DNA of 64,000 nt from Shewanella holmiensis (GCF_025370255.1 NZ_JAMTCD010000001.1:124001-188000), one strand, 5' to 3'. Positions 8,954 through 19,338 are shown, counted from the first letter of the stretch. Numbers and translations: made by a program. Notes: generated by a model from the sequence alone, not told the origin.

Positions 8954-10072
8954 CTACTCGGCTTTAAATACGATATCATCCAGCTTATTGCCAACTAATT
9001 CACCACGCCAGCCTTGCAGAACAAGTGGGTGTTCCCCTTGCTTATCATTAAATAGCCACAATAAGAATTGATGAATTAATCTTTTAGAACCAATAAACTC
9101 CAAAGGCACAAGCTTAGTTTCACTAATATCATTCATACGAGTTTTAATTGTTTTAAATGCAGATTTATAGCCAGACTTGAGTGCAATTACATCAACTTCT
9201 TCTGGCGGATTATCAATATCAGCAGTGGACAAGACTTTCAATAAATCTTTACCATGAAAACGTTTTTCCTGCTCAGTTAAATCGTTCAATTGATTGAGTT
9301 CTGCTAAGGTTTTAGGGGCTTTTTTGGCTAAGGCGATCAATGCATGATCTTTTATGACAAAACCTAATGCTAAATTTCTCGCCACGGCTTTTTCAAGTCG
9401 CCATGCCGCCATGACTTTTAAGCTGGCCAGCTGAGAGCGAGTTAATTGAAAAGCATTTTTTACTTTTAGGTAAGCTTCTTCAGGATCAGCGCCTAACAAG
9501 CGCCCTTCTGTTATACGCACACCTTCTTCGTATAACCAATCCAAACGATTCTGTTCGGTGAGCTTTTGTAAGATTTGCGGGTACAATTGATAAAGGTATG
9601 ACACATCATTTGCGGCATATTGGAGCTGGGCATCCGTTAACGGTCGTTTCATCCAGTCGGTACGCGACTCGCCTTTATCTAGATCTATACTTAAACATTG
9701 CTCAACCAACTTAGCATAACCTAATCCGTGGCCCATACCGGCTAAACTAGCAGCTATTTGACTATCAAATAATGGCGTGGGTTGGCATTCACCATAGTGT
9801 GCAAACACCTCAAGATCTTCACTGCAAGAATGCAGTAACTTAATGATATTTTTATTGGTGAGTAATGCCCAAAATGGTGATAAATCTTTAATAGCCACAG
9901 GGTCAATTAGCGCTAATGTTTTACCATCATACGCTTGAATTAAGCCTAACTTTGCGTAATAAGTACGGGTACGAACAAACTCGGTGTCTAACACCAGTAA
10001 TGGTGCTTGTTCATATTGGGCCACTAACGATGCTAATGCATTCTCATTACTTATATACTCAAACGCTAACAC
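8954..10072 (-). CDS. rnd: ribonuclease D
   Basis: A 3'-5' exoribonuclease of the DEDD superfamily that trims tRNA and other structured RNA 3' ends. It has 372 residues. The exonuclease domain spans ~1-190, with LLVLDTEFVRT (D-x-E), HSCSEDLEVF, FDSQIAAS and QLQYAANDVSYLYQLY; HRDC domains follow (LKVMAAWRLEKAVARNLALGF). It lies downstream of fadD on the same strand, but a terminator-like hairpin separates them. The rnd-fadD adjacency is conserved with E. coli. Confidence 0.95.
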   Translation of the reverse strand: MLAFEYISNENALASLVAQYEQAPLLVLDTEFVRTRTYYAKLGLIQAYDGKTLALIDPVAIKDLSPFWALLTNKNIIKLLHSCSEDLEVFAHYGECQPTPLFDSQIAASLAGMGHGLGYAKLVEQCLSIDLDKGESRTDWMKRPLTDAQLQYAANDVSYLYQLYPQILQKLTEQNRLDWLYEEGVRITEGRLLGADPEEAYLKVKNAFQLTRSQLASLKVMAAWRLEKAVARNLALGFVIKDHALIALAKKAPKTLAELNQLNDLTEQEKRFHGKDLLKVLSTADIDNPPEEVDVIALKSGYKSAFKTIKTRMNDISETKLVPLEFIGSKRLIHQFLLWLFNDKQGEHPLVLQGWRGELVGNKLDDIVFKAE

Positions 10073-10097
10073 AGCTTACTCCATTTATTTTTTAGGG

Positions 10098-10124
10098 TAA
10101 AAAAAACCGGCTTATGCCGGTTTC
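10098..10124 (-). terminator. rho-independent terminator of fadD
   Basis: On the minus strand AAACCGGC-ATAA-GCCGGTTT is followed by a run of T directly after the fadD stop, so rnd probably has its own promoter or relies on read-through. Confidence 0.85.
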
Positions 10125-10128
10125 AATA

Positions 10129-11802
10129 TTACGCTTTTTTGGCTTCATCTCGAAGCTGACGGCGTAAAATTTTACCCACATTGGTCTTTGGTAATTCGTC
10201 ACGGAATTCTACCAGTTTTGGTACCTTATATCCCGTTAAATGATGGCGACAATGCTCAATCAGATCTTTTTCAGTCAAAGACTTATCTTTTGCGACCACA
10301 AATATTTTAACTAATTCACCACTGGCATCATTAGGAACACCAACAGCAGCAACCTCAATAACTTTCGGGTGCAGTGCAACCACATCTTCAACTTCATTTG
10401 GGAATACGTTAAAACCCGAAACCAAAATCATGTCTTTTTTACGATCCACAATGAAGAAAAATCCCTTTTCATCCATATAACCGATATCACCAGTGGCTAA
10501 CCAGCCATCTTTATCAATCACTTTGGCTGTTTCTTCAGGACGTTGCCAGTATCCCTGCATCACTTGTGGGCCTTTTGCGTATAGCTCACCCGTTTCACCT
10601 TGTGCTAATACCTTGCCATCATCATCACGAACTTGGATAAAGGTTGATGGAGCTGGAAATCCAATAGAGCCATTGTAACCATCTAAATTATAAGGACAGC
10701 ATGTCACTAGAGGCGAAGCTTCAGTTAAACCATAACCTTCTAACAAGCGTGTTTTAGTAATCGATTGCCATTTGTCTGCAACCGCTTTTTGAACCGCCAT
10801 ACCACCGCCAATCGATAACTTTAACCCACTAAAATCGAGAGCTTTAAAATCTTCATTGTTGACTAAGGCATTAAATAAAGTATTTACACCCGTTAGTGCT
10901 GTAAACGGATAACGTTTCAGTTCGCCGACAAAAGCTGGTATGTCTCTTGGATTGGTAATTAACAGGTTTTTACTGCCTTTATGTAAAAACAGCAGACAAT
11001 TCACTGTCAACGCAAAAATATGATAAAGCGGCAAAGCTGTAACAACGAATTCAGTGCCATCATCTAGTGCAGGAGAATAAGCGCCATTAGCTTGCAGAAC
11101 ATTAGCTACAACATTCCGATGCGTCAACATAGCGCCTTTAGAAACACCCGTTGTCCCGCCTGTGTATTGCAAAAATGCGAGATCATCACCGGTAACTTGT
11201 GGTTTGACATACTGTAAGCGTCGACCTTTGGATAAAGTATCTCTAAAAGAGCGCGCGTGAGGTAGGTCGTATTTAGGTACCATTTTCTTGATGTACTTAA
11301 CGACGAAGTTCACTAGCGTACGTTTGGGTGCGCTTAATTGATCACCCAAGCGAGTAATAATGACTGATTTAACCGGCGTCTGGTCAACAACTTCTTCTAA
11401 TGTATTTGCAAAATTAGACACCACGACAATGGCTTTTGAACCAGAATCAACCAACTGATGTTTTAATTCTCTTGGGGTGTAAAGAGGGTTTACATTGACC
11501 ACCACCATGCCAGCACGAAGGACACCAAACAGGGCAATCGGGTATTGTAGTAAGTTAGGCATCATCAAAGCGACTCGATCGCCTTTTTCTAGCTTAAGAT
11601 CATTTTGTAAATATGCAGCAAAAGCACGGCTTCTTTCTTCAAGCTTACGATAGGTCATCGTTGCGCCCATGTTGATAAAAGCAGGCTGATCAGCGTATTT
11701 CGCGACTGCATCTTCAAACATAGCCACCAAAGAAGGAAATTGATTTGGGTCTATCTCAGCCGGTACATTGGCTGGTAAGTTATTAATCCAAGGCTGGTCC
11801 AC
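10129..11802 (-). CDS. fadD: long-chain fatty acyl-CoA ligase FadD
   Basis: ATP-dependent activation of fatty acids to acyl-CoA, the entry step of beta-oxidation. The 557-residue ANL-superfamily enzyme has the AMP-binding loop [18 protein letters not shown] (~213-230), [10 protein letters not shown], the TGDIG segment with the conserved aspartate, [20 protein letters not shown] (hinge/linker) and the C-terminal lysine motif [15 protein letters not shown]. It lies near tsaB and yoaA, as in E. coli, but with three extra genes between. No clear FadR box was found in its upstream 200 bases. Confidence 0.95.
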   Translation of the reverse strand: MDQPWINNLPANVPAEIDPNQFPSLVAMFEDAVAKYADQPAFINMGATMTYRKLEERSRAFAAYLQNDLKLEKGDRVALMMPNLLQYPIALFGVLRAGMVVVNVNPLYTPRELKHQLVDSGSKAIVVVSNFANTLEEVVDQTPVKSVIITRLGDQLSAPKRTLVNFVVKYIKKMVPKYDLPHARSFRDTLSKGRRLQYVKPQVTGDDLAFLQYTGGTTGVSKGAMLTHRNVVANVLQANGAYSPALDDGTEFVVTALPLYHIFALTVNCLLFLHKGSKNLLITNPRDIPAFVGELKRYPFTALTGVNTLFNALVNNEDFKALDFSGLKLSIGGGMAVQKAVADKWQSITKTRLLEGYGLTEASPLVTCCPYNLDGYNGSIGFPAPSTFIQVRDDDGKVLAQGETGELYAKGPQVMQGYWQRPEETAKVIDKDGWLATGDIGYMDEKGFFFIVDRKKDMILVSGFNVFPNEVEDVVALHPKVIEVAAVGVPNDASGELVKIFVVAKDKSLTEKDLIEHCRHHLTGYKVPKLVEFRDELPKTNVGKILRRQLRDEAKKA

Positions 11803-12015
11803 GGGTGTCTCCTATAATGGCCACTGTGCTAAGACGTGCATTCCCCGTCAGCGGCTAAAACGTATCACTATTAGTTGCTCTTGTTATGATTTGGCAATAA
11901 TCAGTCTACGTGTTGTTATCGTTATCGCCTGTGATGAAAATCATACAAGCGTTTTAATTTTGAACATAATCACATAATTGAAAGCAAAATAATAGCGGTT
12001 TAAGCGATACACAGC

Positions 12016-12939
12016 TTATTTTAGAATAAATGCTCGAATCAAGTTGATTAACTCCCCTGCATTACTCATATGCAAATGGTGATCACCGTCGATTTCTGCT
12101 AGCTGTAAACGTTTAAACCATATGCTAGCCTGCTGTTTAGCTAATTTTAACTGCTTAAAACCTGCATGACCTAGCACTAATAACGTTTGTGTCTCGCTTT
12201 GGTTCATTAATGCATCGACTTGTGCAAAAGTCATTCGATATGCTGAGTCTAACTTTAACCTTGGATCGCTGCGCCAATAATATAACCCGTCAATGAACAC
12301 TAGGTTTCTGGAAGAAATTAATCGACACCATTTTTCATCCATCCCGGTTAATTGTTGCCTGGCCTTTACCACCACATCAACAGAGGCGTATCCTCTTGGT
12401 TTATTCGATTCAGGTTTGTTAAATAATCCCCGATGTTGTTTAAAGCACCGCTTAAGCCTAGCTGAATTTAGGTTTGCATCTTCAAACAAAGGAGATAATG
12501 CTTCTATGAGGATGAGTTGTGCAACACGCTCAGGAAAACTGGCGTTGTAAGCACTGGCGACGATGCCGCCTAAGGAATGTCCCAGTAAAATAATTTTCTG
12601 ATTAGGATCTGGAATAAAATAGTTAACCACTGCATCTAAGTCATATAGATAATCAACCCAATGTAACGGATAACAACCTTGCCTATGTGCCGATAGTCCA
12701 TGCCCTGGCCAGTCGAAGGTAATTAATTGAAAATGTAAAGCCAGTTCTGATTGTAAAAATGCCTCCGCTAGTGGAACAAAACTCTGTAAATTATCAAGCC
12801 AACCATGGCATGCTAAAATAATTGGCTTGTCATCATGCCCATAACGTATAGCAGACAGAGGTAAATGAGCCAAAGGGATCGTCAGAGGCTCTCCTTGAAA
12901 AGCGAGAGATGAATGTTGCTTTGACTCATTTGATGGCAT
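12016..12939 (-). CDS. alpha/beta-fold hydrolase
   Basis: A 307-residue cytoplasmic alpha/beta hydrolase. The oxyanion segment CHGWLDN is at ~44-50, the nucleophile elbow GHSLGG (serine ~119) is followed by IVASAYNASFPERV, and a late histidine (DGDHHLHM) completes a plausible triad. The substrate cannot be told from sequence; esterase or lipase-like activity is likely. It starts three bases after the stop of the exported methyltransferase-fold gene, so the two are probably co-transcribed along with the M50 peptidase gene. Confidence 0.85.
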   Translation of the reverse strand: MPSNESKQHSSLAFQGEPLTIPLAHLPLSAIRYGHDDKPIILACHGWLDNLQSFVPLAEAFLQSELALHFQLITFDWPGHGLSAHRQGCYPLHWVDYLYDLDAVVNYFIPDPNQKIILLGHSLGGIVASAYNASFPERVAQLILIEALSPLFEDANLNSARLKRCFKQHRGLFNKPESNKPRGYASVDVVVKARQQLTGMDEKWCRLISSRNLVFIDGLYYWRSDPRLKLDSAYRMTFAQVDALMNQSETQTLLVLGHAGFKQLKLAKQQASIWFKRLQLAEIDGDHHLHMSNAGELINLIRAFILK

Positions 12940-12942
12940 AGA

Positions 12943-13785
12943 TTATTTAGCTTTCTTGATAAACTTCAACGTCATGCGATCACTTTCACCAATATCTAAA
13001 TATTTTTGTTTATCCTGTTCACCCATTGCTAGGCGAGGAGGTAAAGTCCACACACCCTTGGGATAATCTTTAGTGTCTTTGGGATTGGCATTCACCTCGG
13101 AACTAGCAAGCAATTCAAAACCTGCTTTTTTGGCTAATTCGACCATTTGATTTTGTTCCATATAGCCACTTTCAGCAGCCATGCCGATATTGGCTCTATG
13201 TTCAACAACACCGAAGGACCCACCCTCTTTTAATACGGCATAAGCCGCATTAAATACGCCTTCTAGCTGGCCTTTCATTGCCCAGTTATGCAGGTTTCTG
13301 AACGTTAACACATGATCAGCAGAGTTATCTTCACCCAACTTGAATTTTTCTGGTGGACTTAACGTGACAAATTGTACATTGCCCACAGTCGCTTTATTAT
13401 CTTCAACCCACTTTTCAAACTTTAGTCCGGCTGATTTATAGTACTCTGTTTGACGGGTGTCTTCTGCCGGTTTTGTTTCAAAATTTGCCGCTACATATTG
13501 ACCACTTTTAGCCAAATACGGTGCTAAAATTTCTGCATACCAACCGCCACCAGGCCAAAGTTCAATAACCGTTTGGTCAGCTTTAACATCTAAAAAAGCT
13601 AACGTTTGTGCAGGGTTTCGATATGTATCCCTTAATTTATTGGTGTCAGAGCGAAAATCACTGGCAACTGCTGCAGCAAGTGCATCATTGACTTTAATCT
13701 CTTCTGCTTGAGCTGTAATTGGGGCAGAATACAGACCCACTGTTGCAAAACTCATCATGATTGCTAACGCTAATTTACGTTTCAT
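12943..13785 (-). CDS. exported class I SAM-methyltransferase-fold protein
   Basis: A 280-residue protein with a clear Sec signal peptide (MKRKLALAIMMSFATVGLYS ... AQAEE, cleavage probably near residue 27). The mature part has a Rossmann methyltransferase-like core: IELWPGGGWYAEILAPYL replaces the usual D/E-x-G-x-G-x-G loop, followed by an NLHNW motif and GVVEHRA. Exported proteins of this type are annotated as methyltransferases, but SAM is not expected in the periplasm, so real activity is doubtful. Its start overlaps the M50 peptidase stop by four bases (ATGA). Confidence 0.8.
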   Translation of the reverse strand: MKRKLALAIMMSFATVGLYSAPITAQAEEIKVNDALAAAVASDFRSDTNKLRDTYRNPAQTLAFLDVKADQTVIELWPGGGWYAEILAPYLAKSGQYVAANFETKPAEDTRQTEYYKSAGLKFEKWVEDNKATVGNVQFVTLSPPEKFKLGEDNSADHVLTFRNLHNWAMKGQLEGVFNAAYAVLKEGGSFGVVEHRANIGMAAESGYMEQNQMVELAKKAGFELLASSEVNANPKDTKDYPKGVWTLPPRLAMGEQDKQKYLDIGESDRMTLKFIKKAK

Positions 13786-14480
13786 TTAATACTCCCTTTT
13801 GTTGAATCGACTTTTTGCCAACTGAGCCATAGCATACAGCAACTAACCGCTAACCAAATTACCACCCAGCACCATGCAGGTATCCAGGTCATTTGTGCTA
13901 AAGCTACAGCATCACCTTGCCCAGCTAAACCAAACAACACCATAGGACTAGCCATGGCATTTAGTATTATCATCAAGCCTAATATACGCAGTAAACTGTT
14001 TAAAGGACGACTATTTTTTAATTTAAGTGGTAACAAAATAAGTCCACTTAGACAGAGTAAAATAGCGATAGTAAGCAGGTCTCGTGCCCATAAAACCACC
14101 GAAGCTAGAATAGTCAGAGCCAAAATGGACAAAGTAAAACGTATACCATTACGCCAGGTTGCAAGTAAAAAAATCAAGTAGCCCCAAACCGCAGCCCCCA
14201 AGTAGCCCGAAAATGCAATCAACACAGCATTGCCACCCTGGCTATAACAAAGTCCTGCACCATTGGGAAATAGTTCAATATGGCTAACAATCCCGCCAGT
14301 CAATAGAGTTGCTATCCCATGGGATAATTCATGAAAATAACTTTCAAACCATTTAAAAGGCACGCTTATATAAGGCAAACGTGTTAATAAAAATGCGGCA
14401 ATAAGTTCTAGAACAAAACGCCCTCTACTGGGTGTTCCACAAGATTGAGTTAACAGATTATTTCGGTTTACATTAGACAT
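13782..14480 (-). CDS. M50-type membrane metallopeptidase
   Basis: A 232-residue integral membrane protein with several hydrophobic segments. The motif HELSH in YFHELSHGIATLLTGG (~48-63) is the HExxH zinc site of M50B-like site-2 protease relatives. The rest consists of transmembrane helices without PDZ or CBS domains. It is the first gene of a three-gene unit (M50, exported methyltransferase-fold, hydrolase). The substrate is unknown. The zinc motif makes the family call good, although true peptidase activity is not shown. Confidence 0.8.
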   Translation of the reverse strand: MSNVNRNNLLTQSCGTPSRGRFVLELIAAFLLTRLPYISVPFKWFESYFHELSHGIATLLTGGIVSHIELFPNGAGLCYSQGGNAVLIAFSGYLGAAVWGYLIFLLATWRNGIRFTLSILALTILASVVLWARDLLTIAILLCLSGLILLPLKLKNSRPLNSLLRILGLMIILNAMASPMVLFGLAGQGDAVALAQMTWIPAWCWVVIWLAVSCCMLWLSWQKVDSTKGSIK

Positions 14481-14768
14481 TACAACTTAAGTAACCTAAC
14501 AAAAATGATTAATGGGTTTAGTTAATCAGAATTAAGTCGGTGAGGGAATGGCTATTAAACATTAAGATACAAACTATTTATATTCTGATTAAATACAGCC
14601 CAAAATGTTAATAGCAATGACAATGCTGCACAGCGTGCTTAGCGCATGTCAGAGATATAAAAATATCCATGCTGATTAGGGTTTGAGTGGCAATTGAAAG
14701 TAATTAGGCAAAGTAAAGTAAAGTAAATGGACTGGCTCCTCAAAAAGCAGCTCAATTACTGATAACGC

Positions 14769-15191
14769 TTATACGTATAAATCGATACCGACCATTTGTT
14801 GTATCTCATCACGCTGAGCGGCATGTTGTGTCATCATATACATCTGTATGGCGCCACGGTTCATCTCAATATCTGTATCATATTGTATTTTTGCGCTTTT
14901 GTTATCAGTACCATTGGAAGCTAAATCGTATCGGGGACTTTTTCCGGTAAACTCAAATAAGCCCGAATCTGTTACAGCTTGTTCTATTTCATTTTGACTT
15001 AATAGATTTTGCTCAAGCGGTTGAGGAATGGACTGTGTATAGGAAGAAACATTATTGGGTGCAGGCGGGTTTATCTGTTTAATGTCATCCACAGAGCCTG
15101 ACGGGCGATTACCCGCAACAGCTTGGCTCAATGTGGTTTTCACCATGGGTTGAGATACTGTCTTTTGAATCGATGTAGAATTAATTTGCAT
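14769..15191 (-). CDS. hypothetical protein, polar low-complexity N-terminus
   Basis: A 140-residue protein without a signal peptide or membrane segment. The first ~70 residues are rich in S, T, P, Q and N and probably disordered. The C-terminal part (TDIEMNRGAIQMYMMTQHAAQRDEIQQMVGIDLYV in overlapping description, ~107-140) looks helical and methionine-rich. I recognise no domain. It stands alone between M50 and tsaB. Confidence 0.6.
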   Translation of the reverse strand: MQINSTSIQKTVSQPMVKTTLSQAVAGNRPSGSVDDIKQINPPAPNNVSSYTQSIPQPLEQNLLSQNEIEQAVTDSGLFEFTGKSPRYDLASNGTDNKSAKIQYDTDIEMNRGAIQMYMMTQHAAQRDEIQQMVGIDLYV

Positions 15192-15291
15192 TGATGTTTA
15201 TCTCACAAGACTTTATACACCGAAAATGTTAATGCGTTATTGTGAAGTATTTATACCATCGTTGAAAAATAACGCACAGCATTTATCAATA

Positions 15292-15999
15292 TTATTCTCG
15301 TCCGGGTAGTTTTTTCCACGTAACTGTGTCACGTAAATAAACTGGCGCTAAATCATCTACAGATGTTTGCATGCCTTGGCTTACGCCGAACTCCGCAAGT
15401 GCTAGCATAGCTTTAGCATCGGGAAATTTTATCGCTTCAACAACCTCTATAGAGACAGCTAATTCAGTTAATGTTGGATAAGCGTCAAATCCTGTACCAC
15501 AGGCTTTGATAGATTTGGATGCATCTAAGTGTAGTTCAACATCTGCGGGTAGGCAGACTTGTTCAGTTCCAACTAACGTTGCTATACCATTTTCAGCAAT
15601 AAATTGACCGACATAAACTTCATTCATTCGTGCATCTATGGCACAAAATACTTGTTCTGCACCATGCTCTGTTATTGCCATTTGCGCCATAGCGGCCAAT
15701 GTAGAAATACCTATCACGGGTAAATCACAACCTAATGCGAGCCCTTGCGTCATGCTAGTACAAATACGGATGCCAGTAAAACTACCTGGACCTCGTCCGT
15801 ATGCAATCACATCGATATCAGCAAGTGTAATTTTGGCTTCCTTAAGCACTTCGTCAACCATAGGTAGTAAACGTTGGCTGTGTTCGCGCGGAGCATCTGC
15901 AATACGAGTAAATAAGTTTCCGTCAACACAAAGGGCTGCAGAACAAGATTCTGTGCAAGTATCAAGTGCGAGTACACGTAATGGAGAATGAAAAGTCAT
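15292..15999 (-). CDS. tsaB: tRNA threonylcarbamoyladenosine biosynthesis protein TsaB
   Basis: ASKHA-fold scaffold of the TsaBDE complex that installs t6A37 on ANN-decoding tRNAs. It has 235 residues with LALDTCTESCSAALCVDG near the start, REHSQRLLPMVDEVL, GRGPGSFTGIRI and FCAIDARMNEVYVG, all characteristic. It lies 48 bases downstream of yoaA on the same strand, the tsaB-yoaA neighbourhood also found in E. coli. Confidence 0.95.
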   Translation of the reverse strand: MTFHSPLRVLALDTCTESCSAALCVDGNLFTRIADAPREHSQRLLPMVDEVLKEAKITLADIDVIAYGRGPGSFTGIRICTSMTQGLALGCDLPVIGISTLAAMAQMAITEHGAEQVFCAIDARMNEVYVGQFIAENGIATLVGTEQVCLPADVELHLDASKSIKACGTGFDAYPTLTELAVSIEVVEAIKFPDAKAMLALAEFGVSQGMQTSVDDLAPVYLRDTVTWKKLPGRE

Positions 16000-16047
16000 G
16001 TTTACAACCCGTTTGGTTTGGGATCAAAATTAGGGCGCTATGATAAC

Positions 16048-18003
16048 TTAAGGGATTTGTTTTAAAAAGTGTAACGCACTATCTAAATCACGGGTACGGT
16101 GCATTGGGGGTAAAGAATTGATAAAAGCTTGTCCATAAGCACGATTTACAATGCGATTATCACACAGTATCAGTACTCCCCGATCTTTTTCATCACGGAT
16201 CAACCGCCCTACCCCTTGCTTTAATGCTATTACAGCTTGTGGTAACGAAATCGCGGCAAAAGGATCGCCACCCTGACGTTCAATATTTGTCGCCCTTGCC
16301 CGATATAAAGCATCATCTGGCGATACAAAAGGTAATTTATCGATAATCACGCAGCTCAATAGCTTACCTCTTACGTCGACGCCTTCCCAAAAGCTGCCTG
16401 TACCCAACAACACAGCATTGCCCAATTGTCGAAACTTATTAAGTAAACTTTGCTTACTTGCTTGTCCTTGAACAAGTAACGGATAATTCACTTGGCTTCG
16501 CAATAAACTGGCAACCTGTTCCAACATGCTATGACTGGTAAATAGAATAAATGTTCGCCCTTGTGCGGCGTTAATTGCTTGCACACACACATCAACAAGT
16601 TGCTTTGCACTAAATTGTGTTTGGCCTACTTTGCCTAAATGCCTTGGGACACAAAACATAGCTTGGTTTGGGTAATCAAAAGGACTGTCTAAAATGACTT
16701 GTGTTGCATTTTGTAAGCCTAATTCTTTTGCAAAATGGCTTAGCTGGCGATTGACTTGTAAAGTGGCAGAGGTAAAAATCCAAGAGGTTTTAGGAGTAAA
16801 CAACTGCTCACATTGCTTGGCAACATTAATAGGTGAAGCGCGCAGTGTAATAAACCTAGGTCCATATTCAACACTATATGCCGCTTGTGGATCTTGGCAT
16901 TCAAAATATATTTTTAATCTATCGTTTAGACTAACAAGTTGTTCAAATGCATTGTCTAGATCATCATCCCGCCCCAAGTGGTGCGTAACAAGCTGACCTA
17001 ATTCAGCTAAAGATTGATGTAATTCCCATGAGCTTACTATCAAAGATTTTGTCGCTAGCACTTGACGCCAATCTGTCTGAGCACTATCAAACATGGCATT
17101 ATGCCAATGGTTTAAAGCCATTATAGCTCGATTAGCTAAATGTTCTATTTGAATGCTGTCACGAATGTTTTTTTTATGAATAGAAATAAAAAGGCTAAGC
17201 AACTTATCAATCTCGCGACTGCCTATTTGACTTCCAAAATAACTGATGCAAATATCAGGAACTAAATGTGCTTCATCAAATACCACCACATCAGGATCAG
17301 GCAACAGCTCAGCAAATCCGGTGTCCTTTAATAATCTATCTGCGAAAAATAAGTGGTGGTTTACCACAACAAGCTTTGCTTCCATCGCTTTTAAGCGGGC
17401 TTTACGTGTAAAACACACATCATAAAAGTCACATTTTTTCCCTGTGCAGCTTTCTTTTGTACTCACCACACCGGGAATAACAGACGAGTGTTCTGACACT
17501 GAGGTTAAATTACCAATATCGCCATCTTTACTGAGCGTTGCCCATTGATTAATTTTCAACAAATCATCTAATGCTTGCTCTCGATACTGACTTGCATACT
17601 GCATTTGCTTGTCTAAACGAAGCTGGCATAAATAATTACTACGACCTTTTAGCAAGGCAATTCGTGGGGTGATATCCAACATTGAAAGCAACGCGGGTAA
17701 ATCTTTTAAAAACAATTGTTCTTGTAAGTTCTTACTGCCAGTACTCACAACCACTTGTTTGCCACTTAATAATGCAGGGATCAAGTATGCAAATGTTTTT
17801 CCAACACCTGTACCAGCCTCTAGAATTAAGTTTGTCTTTTTTATCATAGCTTCGCTTACTGCAACGGCCATATCTGTTTGCACCTGGCGACTACGATATT
17901 GGTGTACATGTTGAGATAGAGACCCACCTTCACCAAACTCATCAATAACAAGTGAAGAAAGACTGGATAATTTAGGTGATATTGATGATCGAGTGTTATT
18001 CAC
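16048..18003 (-). CDS. yoaA: DinG/XPD-like ATP-dependent DNA helicase YoaA
   Basis: Superfamily 2 iron-sulphur DNA helicase linked to tolerance of replication damage. It has 651 residues. Walker A is EAGTGVGKTFAYL (~62-74). The Fe-S cysteines occur as LCQLRL and CTGKKCDFYDVCF, Walker B as VVFDEAHL (DEAH box), and late motifs as GTGSFWEGVDVRGK and QGVGRLIRDEKDRG. The cysteine set and length fit YoaA rather than the longer DinG. Confidence 0.93.
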   Translation of the reverse strand: MNNTRSSISPKLSSLSSLVIDEFGEGGSLSQHVHQYRSRQVQTDMAVAVSEAMIKKTNLILEAGTGVGKTFAYLIPALLSGKQVVVSTGSKNLQEQLFLKDLPALLSMLDITPRIALLKGRSNYLCQLRLDKQMQYASQYREQALDDLLKINQWATLSKDGDIGNLTSVSEHSSVIPGVVSTKESCTGKKCDFYDVCFTRKARLKAMEAKLVVVNHHLFFADRLLKDTGFAELLPDPDVVVFDEAHLVPDICISYFGSQIGSREIDKLLSLFISIHKKNIRDSIQIEHLANRAIMALNHWHNAMFDSAQTDWRQVLATKSLIVSSWELHQSLAELGQLVTHHLGRDDDLDNAFEQLVSLNDRLKIYFECQDPQAAYSVEYGPRFITLRASPINVAKQCEQLFTPKTSWIFTSATLQVNRQLSHFAKELGLQNATQVILDSPFDYPNQAMFCVPRHLGKVGQTQFSAKQLVDVCVQAINAAQGRTFILFTSHSMLEQVASLLRSQVNYPLLVQGQASKQSLLNKFRQLGNAVLLGTGSFWEGVDVRGKLLSCVIIDKLPFVSPDDALYRARATNIERQGGDPFAAISLPQAVIALKQGVGRLIRDEKDRGVLILCDNRIVNRAYGQAFINSLPPMHRTRDLDSALHFLKQIP

Positions 18004-18765
18004 AGTGTGTTGAATGCTCTTGATTAATTTCTATTAAATTTAATAATCAAATCATTAAATAACAGTGCCCTTGTGGCAAGCCGTCAAAGCTTACGCCAGA
18101 ATAACGTTAAGAATAACACTCAATCAATGCCCTCTGCTAATGATTATCAATGCATATCAAAAAGATCGTTGCCCGTTAACAGTGTTATTTTTTACTGAGG
18201 TATTCTTACAACAGGCGAGCTATGCAGAGTCAATTGACCTTGTTATTAAATACAACGTTAACGTGTAATTAGAAAGCGACCAATCATAGTTTTACCCAAT
18301 AAAGACATTTACCTACTGCAATAATTAAGTTTGTTAAGCCACTAAAATAGTGCTGGTTTAAGATCATTCCCATTTCATTTTTAGTTGGTCTTTCGGTATG
18401 ACTGCTTCACCTTATAAACCAGAGATAATTAGGTTGATCATAGAATTTCTCGGCAGTAAATCAGCAATTACTTTATCAGCGGCATGCATACTGCTGTAGC
18501 TCAAATAATAGTTAAGCATAATGTTGTAGAAAATTGCTCCAGGATGCGTTCTAGCTTTGTTAATTTCCATCCTGTTTTACATGGGAGCTACCAGTATTTT
18601 AACAATGCGTTTCAAATTGAAAGAACTAAGTCAATCTAATGGTTCACCTCACTAATGACTTGGGTATAAACTGGCTAGAATACACTTACCATCGTCAAAA
18701 GTTTTTAAAATTTAGTCATAAAAAAAGGAACCCGAAGGTTCCTCTTTTCAAAGCCGACTAACTAA
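18004..18765. other. long intergenic region between rplT and yoaA
   Basis: About 760 bases with no convincing gene in any frame. A short frame at 18398 (about 33 codons from ATG) and one at 18065 lack good ribosome-binding sites and family resemblance. It contains the rplT terminator at its end and presumably the yoaA promoter. It may be degraded DNA or hold an unrecognised RNA. Confidence 0.5.
18719..18748 (-). terminator. rho-independent terminator of the thrS-infC-rpmI-rplT operon
   Basis: On the minus strand GGAACC-TTCG-GGTTCC is followed by seven Ts shortly after the rplT stop. Confidence 0.9.
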
Positions 18766-19125
18766 TTACTTAGTTAAAGCTTCTTTTGCTTTTTCAACTA
18801 ACGTTGCAAATACAACTTTGTCGAATACAGCGATGTCAGCCAAAATCTTACGATCGATTTCGATAGACGCCTTTTTCAAACCGTTGATGAAACGGCTGTA
18901 AGACAGACCATTTTGACGAGAAGCCGCATTGATACGTGCAATCCATAATTGACGGAATTGACGTTTCTTTTGACGACGGTCACGGTAAGCATATTGACCA
19001 GCTTTAGTTACTGCTTGAACAGCAACACGGAAAGTACGGCTACGAGCGCCATAATAACCTTTAGCTAATTTAAGTACTTTCTTGTGACGAGCACGAGCGG
19101 TTACACCACGCTTAACTCTAGGCAT
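18766..19125 (-). CDS. rplT: 50S ribosomal protein L20
   Basis: A 119-residue basic protein of the large subunit, needed early in 50S assembly. [29 protein letters not shown] and [17 protein letters not shown] are hallmark segments. It is the last gene of the operon, 18 bases after rpmI. In E. coli L20 represses translation of rpmI and its own cistron; a hairpin in the rpmI leader here would fit the same control. Confidence 0.98.
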   Translation of the reverse strand: MPRVKRGVTARARHKKVLKLAKGYYGARSRTFRVAVQAVTKAGQYAYRDRRQKKRQFRQLWIARINAASRQNGLSYSRFINGLKKASIEIDRKILADIAVFDKVVFATLVEKAKEALTK

Positions 19126-19143
19126 TGTTCATTGCTCCTTTAA

Positions 19144-19338
19144 TTAAGCGTATGGTAGTTGACGTGCAATTGCTGGCACATCAGACTTAGCTACTAAACA
19201 TTTAGCACGTAAGTGACGTTTACGCTTAGTGCTCTTCTTGGTCAAAATGTGACGTAAGTGTGCTTGTTTACGCTTGAAACCATTAGCGGTTTTTCTGAAG
19301 CGTTTTTGTACACCCTTGTCTGTTTTCATTTTAGGCAT
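19144..19338 (-). CDS. rpmI: 50S ribosomal protein L35
   Basis: A 64-residue basic large-subunit protein ([20 protein letters not shown], then [20 protein letters not shown]). It has full length and normal composition. It is located between infC and rplT, the conserved order. Confidence 0.98.
   Translation of the reverse strand: MPKMKTDKGVQKRFRKTANGFKRKQAHLRHILTKKSTKRKRHLRAKCLVAKSDVPAIARQLPYA

Noticed and set aside
18065-18268. 67-codon open frame in the rplT-yoaA gap
   Set aside because: No ribosome-binding site, no recognisable domain, and composition like non-coding DNA.
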